This document shows, piece after piece, positions 8,332 to 14,316 of a stretch of 37,213 bases of DNA. The notes beneath the pieces are model-generated. The model searched no databases and had not been told where the DNA came from. It saw nothing but the letters and a program-made list of their open reading frames with translations. Source of the DNA: a virus. How positions within the stretch are numbered: the first letter of the stretch is position 1; each line of letters opens with the position of its first letter. The DNA is taken from IMG/VR virus record IMGVR_UViG_3300037882_000281, positions 1 through 37,213 of that record; one strand, 5' to 3'. The position numbers were made by a program, and so were the translations under genes.

Positions 8332-8564
8332 CCGATCAAGACAAAGAACACCTTAGAGATCTGACTGCTATGTTTGCAATGAATGGATATTTATCTAAGA
8401 TGGCATGCAACCCAAAAGCTATTGGCGATATATGTGAGGATGGAGAAACAAATGCAGAGGCAATTGCAAGAGCGTCTTACACCTTTGCAGATGCCATGCT
8501 TGAAGCTAGAGAGCCAAAGTCAACAGTCGGCCTGCCAGCCATTAAAAGAAAGAGGTCAAAATGA
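8328..8564 (+). CDS. Small helical phage protein of unknown function
   Basis: 78 aa, start by ATGA overlap. The pattern LRDLTAMFAMNGYLSKMA ... AEAIARASYTFADAMLEARE is a recurring one in many phages (AMNG and YxxADAMLxARE helices), usually without assigned function. The basic tail IKRKRSK could contact nucleic acid. Its own stop overlaps the methyltransferase start. Confidence 0.68.
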   Translation: MTDQDKEHLRDLTAMFAMNGYLSKMACNPKAIGDICEDGETNAEAIARASYTFADAMLEAREPKSTVGLPAIKRKRSK

Positions 8565-9130
8565 ACTTTACCGCTGACTGGTTTTCTAACAACATTTCTA
8601 ACTTTCAGTTGTGTATGGAGACAACGCCTGAACACAAGCTATTCCTAGAGATTGGTGTATTTGAGGGCAGATCTACCTGCTGGCTGCTACAAAACGGGCT
8701 ATCTGATAAAGGCAGCATTATCTGCGTTGACACCTTTGCGGGCGGTCAATCCCATGATGGAGTTGATTTTGCAGCCGTAGAAGGCAGGTTTTGGACAAAT
8801 ACCAACGAAGCCAAGAAGATGGAGCAGAAGGTATCTTTATACAAGCAGACCTCATACCGTGCAATAGCGGAGTTAATTGGGCATCGTGCGGTGTTTAATT
8901 TCATTTACATTGATGGCAGCCACACAGCGTACGACACCCTAGCCGATGCGTGTATGGCATGGGGAATGCTTAAGTCTGGTGGGGTAATGCTATTTGATGA
9001 CTACGAATGGAACAAATACTCAGAGCCAGAGCGTAACCCGAAGATAGGCATTGATTCATTCCTAGAGTGTTACAAGGGCCAGTACGAAGTTATCTTAAAA
9101 AACTATCAATTGGGCGTAAAAAAGACATGA
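8561..9130 (+). CDS. Class I SAM-dependent methyltransferase (Methyltransf_24-like)
   Basis: 189 aa. A Rossmann methyltransferase core is visible: motif I LEIGVFEGRST (29-39) for SAM binding, an acidic strand end SIICVDTFAGG (about 53-63), then FIYIDGSHTAYDTLAD and the LKSGGVMLFDDYEWN strand. Methyltransf_24 enzymes usually modify small molecules, sugars or natural products rather than DNA. There is no DPPY-type amino-methylase motif. Placed a few genes before two glycosyltransferases, it may take part in modifying a glycan on the virion, DNA or host surface. The substrate is unknown. Confidence 0.85.
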   Translation: MNFTADWFSNNISNFQLCMETTPEHKLFLEIGVFEGRSTCWLLQNGLSDKGSIICVDTFAGGQSHDGVDFAAVEGRFWTNTNEAKKMEQKVSLYKQTSYRAIAELIGHRAVFNFIYIDGSHTAYDTLADACMAWGMLKSGGVMLFDDYEWNKYSEPERNPKIGIDSFLECYKGQYEVILKNYQLGVKKT

Positions 9131-9390
9131 CTAAAGTGATTGAAGAAAATGATGGCAGCCTAACTGTCAATGTTGAACCTATCCCATTTGCAGGACTGGT
9201 TACGCTTACTGAGCCAGCCGAGGCCACCATTACGAACAAGCGCTATTGCACCAGCTGCCAGGTCATGCGCCCAGCAGACTACGGCAAAATGATTAAGGCA
9301 GGTAAGGTCAATCGTTGGAAATGTACCGCCTGTTTTGAGCGAATTAATATACCTAGATACGCTACTAAAAAGGGGGGCAGAAATGCGTAA
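9127..9390 (+). CDS. Small zinc-finger protein
   Basis: 87 aa from ATG 9127 (ATGA overlap); an in-frame start 60 bp upstream would run far into the methyltransferase gene and is unlikely. Residues about 40-72 hold two CxxC knuckles (CTSC and CTAC) about 28 residues apart, typical of a small zinc ribbon. The sequence between them (VMRPADYGKMIKAGKVNRWK) is basic. It probably binds nucleic acid or protein; the partner is unknown. Confidence 0.72.
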   Translation: MTKVIEENDGSLTVNVEPIPFAGLVTLTEPAEATITNKRYCTSCQVMRPADYGKMIKAGKVNRWKCTACFERINIPRYATKKGGRNA

Positions 9391-9694
9391 ACTGTTAGGG
9401 TGTTTATTGTTTGTACCAACATTAGCTTTTGCAGATGCGATAGCTACTATGCCAAACGAGGGCGGTGGTTTTGTTGTTCTGACAGATGATCCATGCAAGC
9501 ATGATGGCAAGGTGTATAAAGGGCTTAACCGCCTGTATAGCTACACTGCACGGGGCAATAACTTTGAAGGTTGTTATGGCATTGAAGACGATACGGTGGT
9601 TGCCGTATGGTACACGGATGGGGTGAATAAAAGACGTTACCCGATCAGTGCTTTTACGTTGTCACCCAAGAGGGGTACGAGGTACGGGACATGA
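9383..9694 (+). CDS. Exported protein with signal peptide
   Basis: 103 aa from ATG 9383, chosen over an in-frame start at 9335 because it places a signal peptide at the N-terminus and has an AGGGGGG purine run just upstream. Residues 1-16 (MRKLLGCLLFVPTLAF) are a Sec signal ending near ADA. The mature part contains two cysteines (about 38 and 62) and the segments GGGFVVLTDDPC and VWYTDGVNKRRYP. It is the second exported protein of this operon (compare 6243). Unknown function, probably in the envelope. Confidence 0.7.
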   Translation: MRKLLGCLLFVPTLAFADAIATMPNEGGGFVVLTDDPCKHDGKVYKGLNRLYSYTARGNNFEGCYGIEDDTVVAVWYTDGVNKRRYPISAFTLSPKRGTRYGT

Positions 9695-9915
9695 GCGATA
9701 AGCCAGTAGCGTGGACAGACGGCAAAGGCAATTACTTTGATAAGAATAGTTTTTTCCCAGTAGATGACCTTATTCCCCTATACACCCATCCAGCAAAGAC
9801 AGAAGATGAGGCGCTAAAAACCTTTTACGAAGATAGGCTAGAGGCTGGTAAAAGACGTGAAGAAACATTGCTAAAAACGATTGAGGCTTTACTAAGAAAG
9901 GCGCAAGAGAAATGA
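9691..9915 (+). CDS. Small protein with IPLYTHP motif
   Basis: 74 aa, ATGA overlap with the exported-protein gene. The N-terminal half (PVAWTDGKGNYF ... DDLIPLYTHPAK) matches a motif common in small phage proteins of unknown role, where W-x-D and IPLYT are conserved. The C-terminal half is a charged helix ending RKAQEK. The last bases and the ATGA junction are almost identical to those of the next gene, suggesting duplication. Confidence 0.7.
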   Translation: MSDKPVAWTDGKGNYFDKNSFFPVDDLIPLYTHPAKTEDEALKTFYEDRLEAGKRREETLLKTIEALLRKAQEK

Positions 9916-10232
9916 TTGCCACAACACCATTTGTATGGATTAAAGAATCCGAGATAGCCAACTTAGAAGGCGAGATAGATTGGACTACTGCTATGTCTTC
10001 TGAGCCACTGGATGGCTATATACCGTTACACGCATACGCTGAGAAGAACATTGACTACAAAAAAGAATGGGTGCTGGCACATAAGCAGTCTAAGGTATAT
10101 GAAAGTTGGTGGATTCAATACAGGGATATGGCAATTAAGTTAGATAAAGAACTTAAAGAACTAAAAGAATTAAACAAATCAATTACAGACGACCCGTTGC
10201 AATTTTTGAGAGTAAAGGCACAAGAGAAATGA
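9912..10232 (+). CDS. Hypothetical protein, possibly diverged duplicate of upstream gene
   Basis: 106 aa, ATGA overlap. It has a GYIPLHAYAEK segment resembling the LIPLYTHPAK of the preceding protein and, like it, ends in KAQEK. It carries a longer helical, lysine-rich C-terminal region (LDKELKELKELNKS). The shared motif and shared 3' junction argue for an old tandem duplication. No known function. Confidence 0.65.
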   Translation: MIATTPFVWIKESEIANLEGEIDWTTAMSSEPLDGYIPLHAYAEKNIDYKKEWVLAHKQSKVYESWWIQYRDMAIKLDKELKELKELNKSITDDPLQFLRVKAQEK

Positions 10233-10399
10233 GAAAGGTGAGCACACACACAGTTGAAGTTGCTATTGGGCTGGCACGAAGTGTTGCTAATGGCAAGACA
10301 AAATTTCCGTTTGTAGGCTATTGCGCAGACTTGATGGAAAAAATGCTTGAAGAAATTAAAGAAACAAGAAAGGTAAAGAATGACATTTCTAGTCGCTAA
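10229..10399 (+). CDS. 56-aa hypothetical protein
   Basis: Short gene starting by ATGA overlap with the upstream stop and overlapping the next gene by 20 bp. The product begins MRKVSTHTVEVAIGLARSVA and ends in a charged helix (EEIKETRKVKNDISSR). It fills what would otherwise be a gap of about 150 nt in an operon that is otherwise without gaps, and the start context matches its neighbours. Function unknown; a coding assignment rests on these points only. Confidence 0.55.
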   Translation: MRKVSTHTVEVAIGLARSVANGKTKFPFVGYCADLMEKMLEEIKETRKVKNDISSR

Positions 10400-11015
10400 C
10401 ATACCGCCAGTCAAGTGTTTCGTACGCACTGAGTTTTTATATAACCACGAGAAAGGACACGGAGAACTAGAGCCATGCGTATGGATGACAGCCAAGGCCA
10501 TCAAGGGTCAGGCGTTTCGCATCGAGTCATTGCTGATTAACTATGGCGCCCTGTATGACAAGCTGCCTATCAGTGCCTATGTATGGAAAGAAGTAGCCGA
10601 ACCGTTGCCGTTAGATCATTTACAGATATGGGATTGCCTGTCTTATGATATGGCCGTGATCGAGAAGTCCAACCTGCGTGGGCTGAAGGTCAAGTACTTT
10701 GGTAAGGATAAGCAATTCCACTTTGGCAATTACCTGTTCACCATTGACTTTGCCGATCCTGATAGTAATCGTTTGGATACAACCTTTAGCGAAGGGGTCG
10801 AGGAACATAAGTCCTACAACTTTATCAAACTGGATAACGGACAGTTTGCTTGCCAACCCAATAACAGATGCCTCTGGTATGACGTATCACTGGTTCCAGC
10901 CGTGCTTAAGACGCCTGATTTCCGCATTCCTACTGAGGTATATAGCGTTGAGAATCATGCCAAGTGGAACGCCAAGGACGAATGGTTCTATAACTTTGAG
11001 GAGATTAAGACGTGA
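10380..11015 (+). CDS. Hypothetical phage protein upstream of glycosyltransferases
   Basis: 211 aa, ATG 10380 with AAGGTAAAG upstream. It is a mixed alpha/beta protein with many aromatic residues, including CVWMTAKAIKGQAFRIESLL, PLDHLQIWDCLSYD and a C-terminal WNAKDEWFYNFEEIK. I do not recognise a catalytic motif or a named domain. The GTGA overlap with the first glycosyltransferase implies co-translation, so it may act in the same modification pathway. Confidence 0.72.
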   Translation: MTFLVANIPPVKCFVRTEFLYNHEKGHGELEPCVWMTAKAIKGQAFRIESLLINYGALYDKLPISAYVWKEVAEPLPLDHLQIWDCLSYDMAVIEKSNLRGLKVKYFGKDKQFHFGNYLFTIDFADPDSNRLDTTFSEGVEEHKSYNFIKLDNGQFACQPNNRCLWYDVSLVPAVLKTPDFRIPTEVYSVENHAKWNAKDEWFYNFEEIKT

Positions 11016-11770
11016 AATCCGTAGTCATCACGCCTACCACTGGTGTTCCTGAACTAGCCAAAGCCATGGAATCCACCAACTCCCAGTCCTGTGAGCACTG
11101 GATTGTGATCGATGGTGCAGAACATGCCCAAAAGGTGGCGGACATACTGGCGGCGGGTGATTACGTTAATAAGAAGATCATCCTGTTGCCTGAGAATACA
11201 GGTAGACCCAAAGAGTTTTGGGGTGAGCTGCCTGAAAGCCGATATAAAGATAGGGAAGCCGACCGCTGGTTTAATGGTCATCGGATCTATGCCTCTATGC
11301 CGTTTTTAATCAATAAGCCCTATGTTTTATTCTTAGACGAGGACAACTGGTTCGAGCCAAATCACATTGATTCCATGCTAGAAATGATGAATTACAAGGA
11401 TTTAGACTGGGTTTACTGTCTTCGCAGGCTGGTAGATGAGGATGGCGTCTTCGTTGGCTATGATAATTGCGACAGTCTTGGCGTGTTTGCTAATCAAATG
11501 AATGTTAACTTTGTTGATATGAACTGTTATATGTTTAAAACAGAGTTTTTGACCAAGATATGCCAGCACCTACACATAGGCCATAGAGCCGATAAGATCC
11601 TGTATAGGCAGGCTTTTGCCAACACATCGCCGTACGAAACCATTGGCTGCACTGGTAAATACACCGTCAACTACAGAATTAGCAGGGCAGATCAGGCTAA
11701 CTGGTTTAAAGAAGGCAATCAATTAATGCACGACTTATATAAAGGGAACTATCCATGGAAAATCAAGTAA
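11012..11770 (+). CDS. GT-A-fold glycosyltransferase (family 2-like)
   Basis: 252 aa, start GTG 11012 in GTGA overlap, GAGGA upstream. The N-terminal strand SVVITPTTGVPELAKAM and the acidic motif LFLDEDNW (D109, E110, D111), which would bind the metal and the nucleotide sugar, fit family 2-type enzymes. Downstream, DWVYCLRRLVDEDG resembles an acceptor-loop region. It probably transfers a sugar from a nucleotide donor to a phage or host acceptor. It overlaps a second glycosyltransferase by 16 bp. The acceptor cannot be read from the sequence. Confidence 0.85.
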   Translation: MKSVVITPTTGVPELAKAMESTNSQSCEHWIVIDGAEHAQKVADILAAGDYVNKKIILLPENTGRPKEFWGELPESRYKDREADRWFNGHRIYASMPFLINKPYVLFLDEDNWFEPNHIDSMLEMMNYKDLDWVYCLRRLVDEDGVFVGYDNCDSLGVFANQMNVNFVDMNCYMFKTEFLTKICQHLHIGHRADKILYRQAFANTSPYETIGCTGKYTVNYRISRADQANWFKEGNQLMHDLYKGNYPWKIK

Positions 11771-12504
11771 GAAAGATATTTATAGCCACGCCGATGTACG
11801 GGGGCATGTGCGTGGGCGGTTACACCATGGGGCTGCTGAACTGTGTCCAGGAGTTTATGAAGCACGGGATCCTGATGTATTACGGCTATATGATGAACGA
11901 ATCCCTGATTACCCGTGCTAGAAATACACTAACCTATGACTTTCTAGTCACTGATGCTACGCACCTGATGTTTATTGATGCCGACATTAGCTTTAATCCA
12001 GAGAGCATTACCTCGATGCTGGACGCCGACAAGGACATTATCTGCGGCCTGTATCCTAAGAAAGAGATTAACTGGAAGACCATAGCCGAGGCCGTAAAGT
12101 CTGGGGTGGAGTACCAAAACCTGCCCCTGCATACAGGTACGTTTGTGGTTAATTTGATAGACAACGCCAAAGAAAAACAGGGTTTAGTCAATGAGCCAAT
12201 GGAGATAGCCAACGGCGGGACTGGGTTTATGCTGATTAAACGGGAAGTATTCGAGTCTTTACGGGACAAAGTACCGACCTATACCAACGACATGATCCAG
12301 ATCGTGGACGTTAACCCAGAGAAGCGGGTAATCCATGAGTTCTTTACCACTAGCATTGACGAGGAAACCAATCGCCTGTTATCTGAGGACTACCATTTTT
12401 GTAAGCTGGCACGGAACAACGGCTTTCAAGTCTGGGCTGCGCCATGGGTCAATCTAAGCCATGCGGGGACGTATAACTTCAACGGCGTCTTGCAGCGGGC
12501 GTGA
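11755..12504 (+). CDS. Second GT-A-type glycosyltransferase-like protein
   Basis: 249 aa. It starts with KIFIATPMYGGMCVGGY, a strand and nucleotide-binding loop typical of GT-A folds, and has a classic DxD motif in MFIDADISF (D75, D77). Later segments IANGGTGFMLIKREVFE and LSEDYHFCKLARNNGF match the catalytic and acceptor regions of phage glycosyltransferase-like proteins. It is sequence-distinct from the upstream enzyme, so the pair probably adds two different sugars or acts in sequence. Substrates unknown. Confidence 0.85.
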   Translation: MENQVRKIFIATPMYGGMCVGGYTMGLLNCVQEFMKHGILMYYGYMMNESLITRARNTLTYDFLVTDATHLMFIDADISFNPESITSMLDADKDIICGLYPKKEINWKTIAEAVKSGVEYQNLPLHTGTFVVNLIDNAKEKQGLVNEPMEIANGGTGFMLIKREVFESLRDKVPTYTNDMIQIVDVNPEKRVIHEFFTTSIDEETNRLLSEDYHFCKLARNNGFQVWAAPWVNLSHAGTYNFNGVLQRA

Positions 12505-12791
12505 TCTATCGGAATAAGAAACTGCTGGAGCTGGTACGCCAGTCTCCATGCCAGACCTGTGGAAATCAGGACGGAACCGTGGTGGCTGCGCACTCCAACC
12601 AGCTGCGGGACGGTAAGGGTAGAGGAATCAAGGCACATGATTATCGCATTGCAGCATTGTGTTACCGCTGCCACATGGAGCTGGATCAGGGAACCAAGAT
12701 GACTAAGGAAGAACGGGCAGACTCCTGGGATGAGGCACACCGCGCTACGATAGGCTGGCTATTCGAAAACGGTCATATTGACATAAAATAG
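12501..12791 (+). CDS. HNH/DUF1364-like zinc nuclease
   Basis: 96 aa, GTG 12501 in GTGA overlap. The pattern CQTCG (17-21), VVAAHSNQLRDGKG, then ALCYRCHMELDQG, with two Cys pairs and several histidines, resembles the DUF1364/Ref-type phage nuclease-like fold. In that group (for example P1 Ref) the zinc-bound HNH core cuts DNA, in P1 in a RecA-dependent way. A role in phage recombination fits the rest of the operon. It is the last gene before the long untranslated region. Confidence 0.75.
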   Translation: MIYRNKKLLELVRQSPCQTCGNQDGTVVAAHSNQLRDGKGRGIKAHDYRIAALCYRCHMELDQGTKMTKEERADSWDEAHRATIGWLFENGHIDIK

Positions 12792-12849
12792 AGACGGCTG
12801 CCAGCAACGTAAACATCGCTTCGCATTCGCTGTATACAGGTGTTGTTGG

Positions 12850-12908
12850 TAGCCCTTGATAGCCCTTGACACAACATATTGACGCATTTCTTATTCGTGT
12901 GCTATATT
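12850..12908 (+). promoter_or_regulatory. Strong sigma70-like promoter(s) with upstream tandem repeat
   Basis: The best promoter has -35 TTGACG (12879-12884), an 18-bp spacer and -10 TATATT (12903-12908). A second, overlapping one has TTGACA (12866-12871), 17 bp and TCTTAT. Just upstream the 10-mer TAGCCCTTGA is repeated perfectly in tandem (12850-12859 and 12860-12869), covering the -35 of the second promoter; it may be a regulator site. Predicted start near 12915. Confidence 0.65.
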
Positions 12909-12914
12909 TAGTAC

Positions 12915-13034
12915 ACCAGTCCTTACTGGCGCACATTTTTTCCTCTCCTAGCAGACTGGTTCTTGTGCAAAGCAAGCCCTCGGTGAACACACTCACCCCA
13001 AAACCCCTAGCCTAAAAACTAGGGGTTTTCCTTT
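12915..13034 (+). ncRNA. Candidate small RNA with anti-Shine-Dalgarno loop
   Basis: An interval of about 115-120 nt bounded by a strong promoter and an intrinsic terminator, with no plus-strand ORF. It can form CCAGT/ACTGG (12916-12929) or, alternatively, ACCAGTC/GACTGGT (12915-12921 with 12954-12960). A pyrimidine-rich unpaired segment contains TCTCCTAGCAG (12944-12954). This is exactly complementary (10-11 nt) to the ribosome sites in front of the minus-strand genes starting at 19404, 20044 and 21356. Alternative: read on the minus strand the same bases form CTGCTAGGAG plus ATG (12936) of a 63-codon ORF, but no minus-strand promoter is visible. Confidence 0.45.
13000..13034 (+). terminator. 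Bidirectional rho-independent terminator
   Basis: Perfect 11-bp stem AAAACCCCTAG (13000-13010) with CTAGGGGTTTT (13019-13029), 8-nt loop, followed by CCTTTT. The stem is flanked by T-rich tracts on both strands, so it can work in either direction. It closes the candidate small RNA and separates it from the structured region downstream. Confidence 0.85.
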
Positions 13035-13079
13035 TGTAAATAATTCTTGCAAAACTATTTCTGTTCGGTTAACCTAATC

Positions 13080-13392
13080 GGGCTAGGAGTTTTATGGAAA
13101 AAATGTGATGGCATTCTTGCCTTCATCTTTTCTGTAAGACTCCCAAGCTACACCACTCAGGTCGGATCTTAAACGACAGCTGCGTGGGAAGAACTCCTAC
13201 TGTGGGATAAGACTTGAAACAGGAGAAAGGGTGGCGAAGCCAGAGCCCTAAGTCGAACGTCTGGCGGGTGCTGTGGCTCCGAAAAGCAACAGTTGAAGGC
13301 ATCTAGGATAGGCTAGGTGCGTTCACCAAAAAGCAACCGTCAATCAGAGTTACTGTAGTAAGGAGTTACTGGGGGGTGGCATCCCCATTTTT
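13080..13392 (+). ncRNA. Candidate structured RNA (about 310 nt), unassigned
   Basis: No ORF longer than a few codons. Many consistent helices can be drawn: 13086-13094 with 13135-13143 (9 bp, one G-U) enclosing further pairing; CCCA and AGCT arms (13142-13149 with 13178-13188) around GTCG/CGAC; AGGG-GGC-gaa-GCC-CCCT (13228-13249) inside GACTT/AAGTC; CTGT-GCT/AGC-ACAG (13271-13292); and GGTG-cgtt-CACC (13316-13327). It ends in an intrinsic terminator. A weak TTGCAA-17-TAACCT promoter starts at 13047. It could be an independent RNA, or an attenuator or antiterminator leader for the ParB-helicase-primase operon. It does not match any RNA family I know. Confidence 0.45.
13371..13392 (+). terminator. 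Probable intrinsic terminator upstream of ParB-like gene
   Basis: GGGG (13372-13375) pairs with CCCC (13383-13386), with G-T and T-A pairs inside and a GGC loop, followed by ATTTTT. It stands 6 bases before the AAGGAG ribosome site of the next gene, a position typical of an attenuator rather than a gene end. Confidence 0.5.
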
Positions 13393-13409
13393 GAAACCAA
13401 GGAGAAAAA

Positions 13410-14270
13410 GTGAAGAAGCTAAACATACTAACCATCCGCACTGACGGCGGTACACAACCACGGTTAGAGCTGGATCAAGAGTTAGTCAAAGACTATGCGG
13501 AAAAGATGCGTGATGGCGCTGTATTTCCACCGATTGTAGTATTCAATGATGGTTCTGAGAATTGGCTGGCAGACGGATTTACCCGTTACTTTGCCACCAA
13601 AGCAAACGGCGGCACAAGCATTGAAGCAGAAGTCCGTCAGGGCACACTGCGTGAAGCCAAGATGTACGCACGAAAGGCAAACAACAAACAAGGCAGGCCG
13701 CTTACCAGCAACGACATTCGTGTCATTCTGCTGGATATGTTTGCTGACGAGGAATACGGCACATGGTCAAACAATAAGATTGCCAAAGAGTTAGACCTTT
13801 CCAGCATGACAATCGGTAGGGCTCGTGTCGCATACCAAGAGCAGACCAAAGCACCGAAGCAGCCAGTAAGTTACACGGACAAGCATGGCAACCAAAAGAC
13901 CATGAACACCGAGAACATTGGTAAGAAAAAGAAGGAAAGGCCAACCACCAAGCCCGATCACAGCACTGGCGCATTAGATCCGTCTTCTGAGCTGACTCAA
14001 AAGGTCAATGAGTTATCCACCACAGTAACCACACTGGCAGAGGAAAACACGGCTCTACGAGATCAAATTGCCGTTGGTCAATGGGATGCCTCCGAGATAG
14101 AAAAGGTAGATGTTGAAGAAACACTTAGAGAGCTGCGTGAGCAAATCCGAGTGCTGGAGATTGAAAACAAATCATTGCGTGAAAGCAGGGATATGTATCA
14201 GAACCGCAACGCAGAGTTAATGCGCTCACTTAAATCAGCCAATGCCAAGTTAAAGAAACTAGAGGGTTAA
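13410..14270 (+). CDS. ParB-like protein with helix-turn-helix and coiled coil
   Basis: 286 aa, GTG 13410 behind AAGGAG. Residues about 10-80 have the ParB/Spo0J N-terminal fold, with the nucleotide/DNA-contact motif LADGFTRYFA (D55, G56, R59) in the place of the usual DGxRR. A helix-turn-helix follows (NKIAKELDLSSMTIGRARVAYQ... region, about 122-143), then a lysine-rich linker. A long coiled coil (about 195-285) contains LRELREQIRVLEIENKSLRE. It leads the helicase-primase operon. The likely role is sequence-specific DNA binding in replication initiation, partition or transcription control. No ParA partner is seen here. Confidence 0.85.
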   Translation: MKKLNILTIRTDGGTQPRLELDQELVKDYAEKMRDGAVFPPIVVFNDGSENWLADGFTRYFATKANGGTSIEAEVRQGTLREAKMYARKANNKQGRPLTSNDIRVILLDMFADEEYGTWSNNKIAKELDLSSMTIGRARVAYQEQTKAPKQPVSYTDKHGNQKTMNTENIGKKKKERPTTKPDHSTGALDPSSELTQKVNELSTTVTTLAEENTALRDQIAVGQWDASEIEKVDVEETLRELREQIRVLEIENKSLRESRDMYQNRNAELMRSLKSANAKLKKLEG

Positions 14271-14283
14271 TTACCCAGCCCAA

Positions 14284-14311
14284 GTTAGGGGGGAATCCTA
14301 ACAGTTAGGAG
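14284..14311 (+). promoter_or_regulatory. Switchable leader of the helicase gene
   Basis: GTTAGG (14284-14289), CCTAAC (14297-14302) and GTTAGGAG (14304-14311, the ribosome site) can pair in two exclusive ways: first with second, leaving the ribosome site open, or second with third, hiding it. The start ATG is at 14317. This is a compact candidate translational switch; the second hairpin has only a 1-3-nt loop and is weaker. Confidence 0.35.
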
Positions 14312-14316
14312 TATCA

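Noticed and set aside
13092-13115. Leader peptides near 13094 (four and nine codons)
   Set aside because: GCTAGGAG precedes an ATG-containing run, but the reading frames end after four or nine codons and the bases fit better in a 9-bp RNA stem; not supported as genes.
13228-13330. Possible tRNA or tmRNA in the structured intergenic region
   Set aside because: AGTCGAACGTC looks like a T-arm at first sight, but its stem does not pair and no acceptor stem, anticodon arm or CCA end can be placed.
13080-13410. Group I intron or known ribozyme
   Set aside because: I could not place the conserved P/Q/R/S core or a hammerhead core, and there is no interrupted gene around it.
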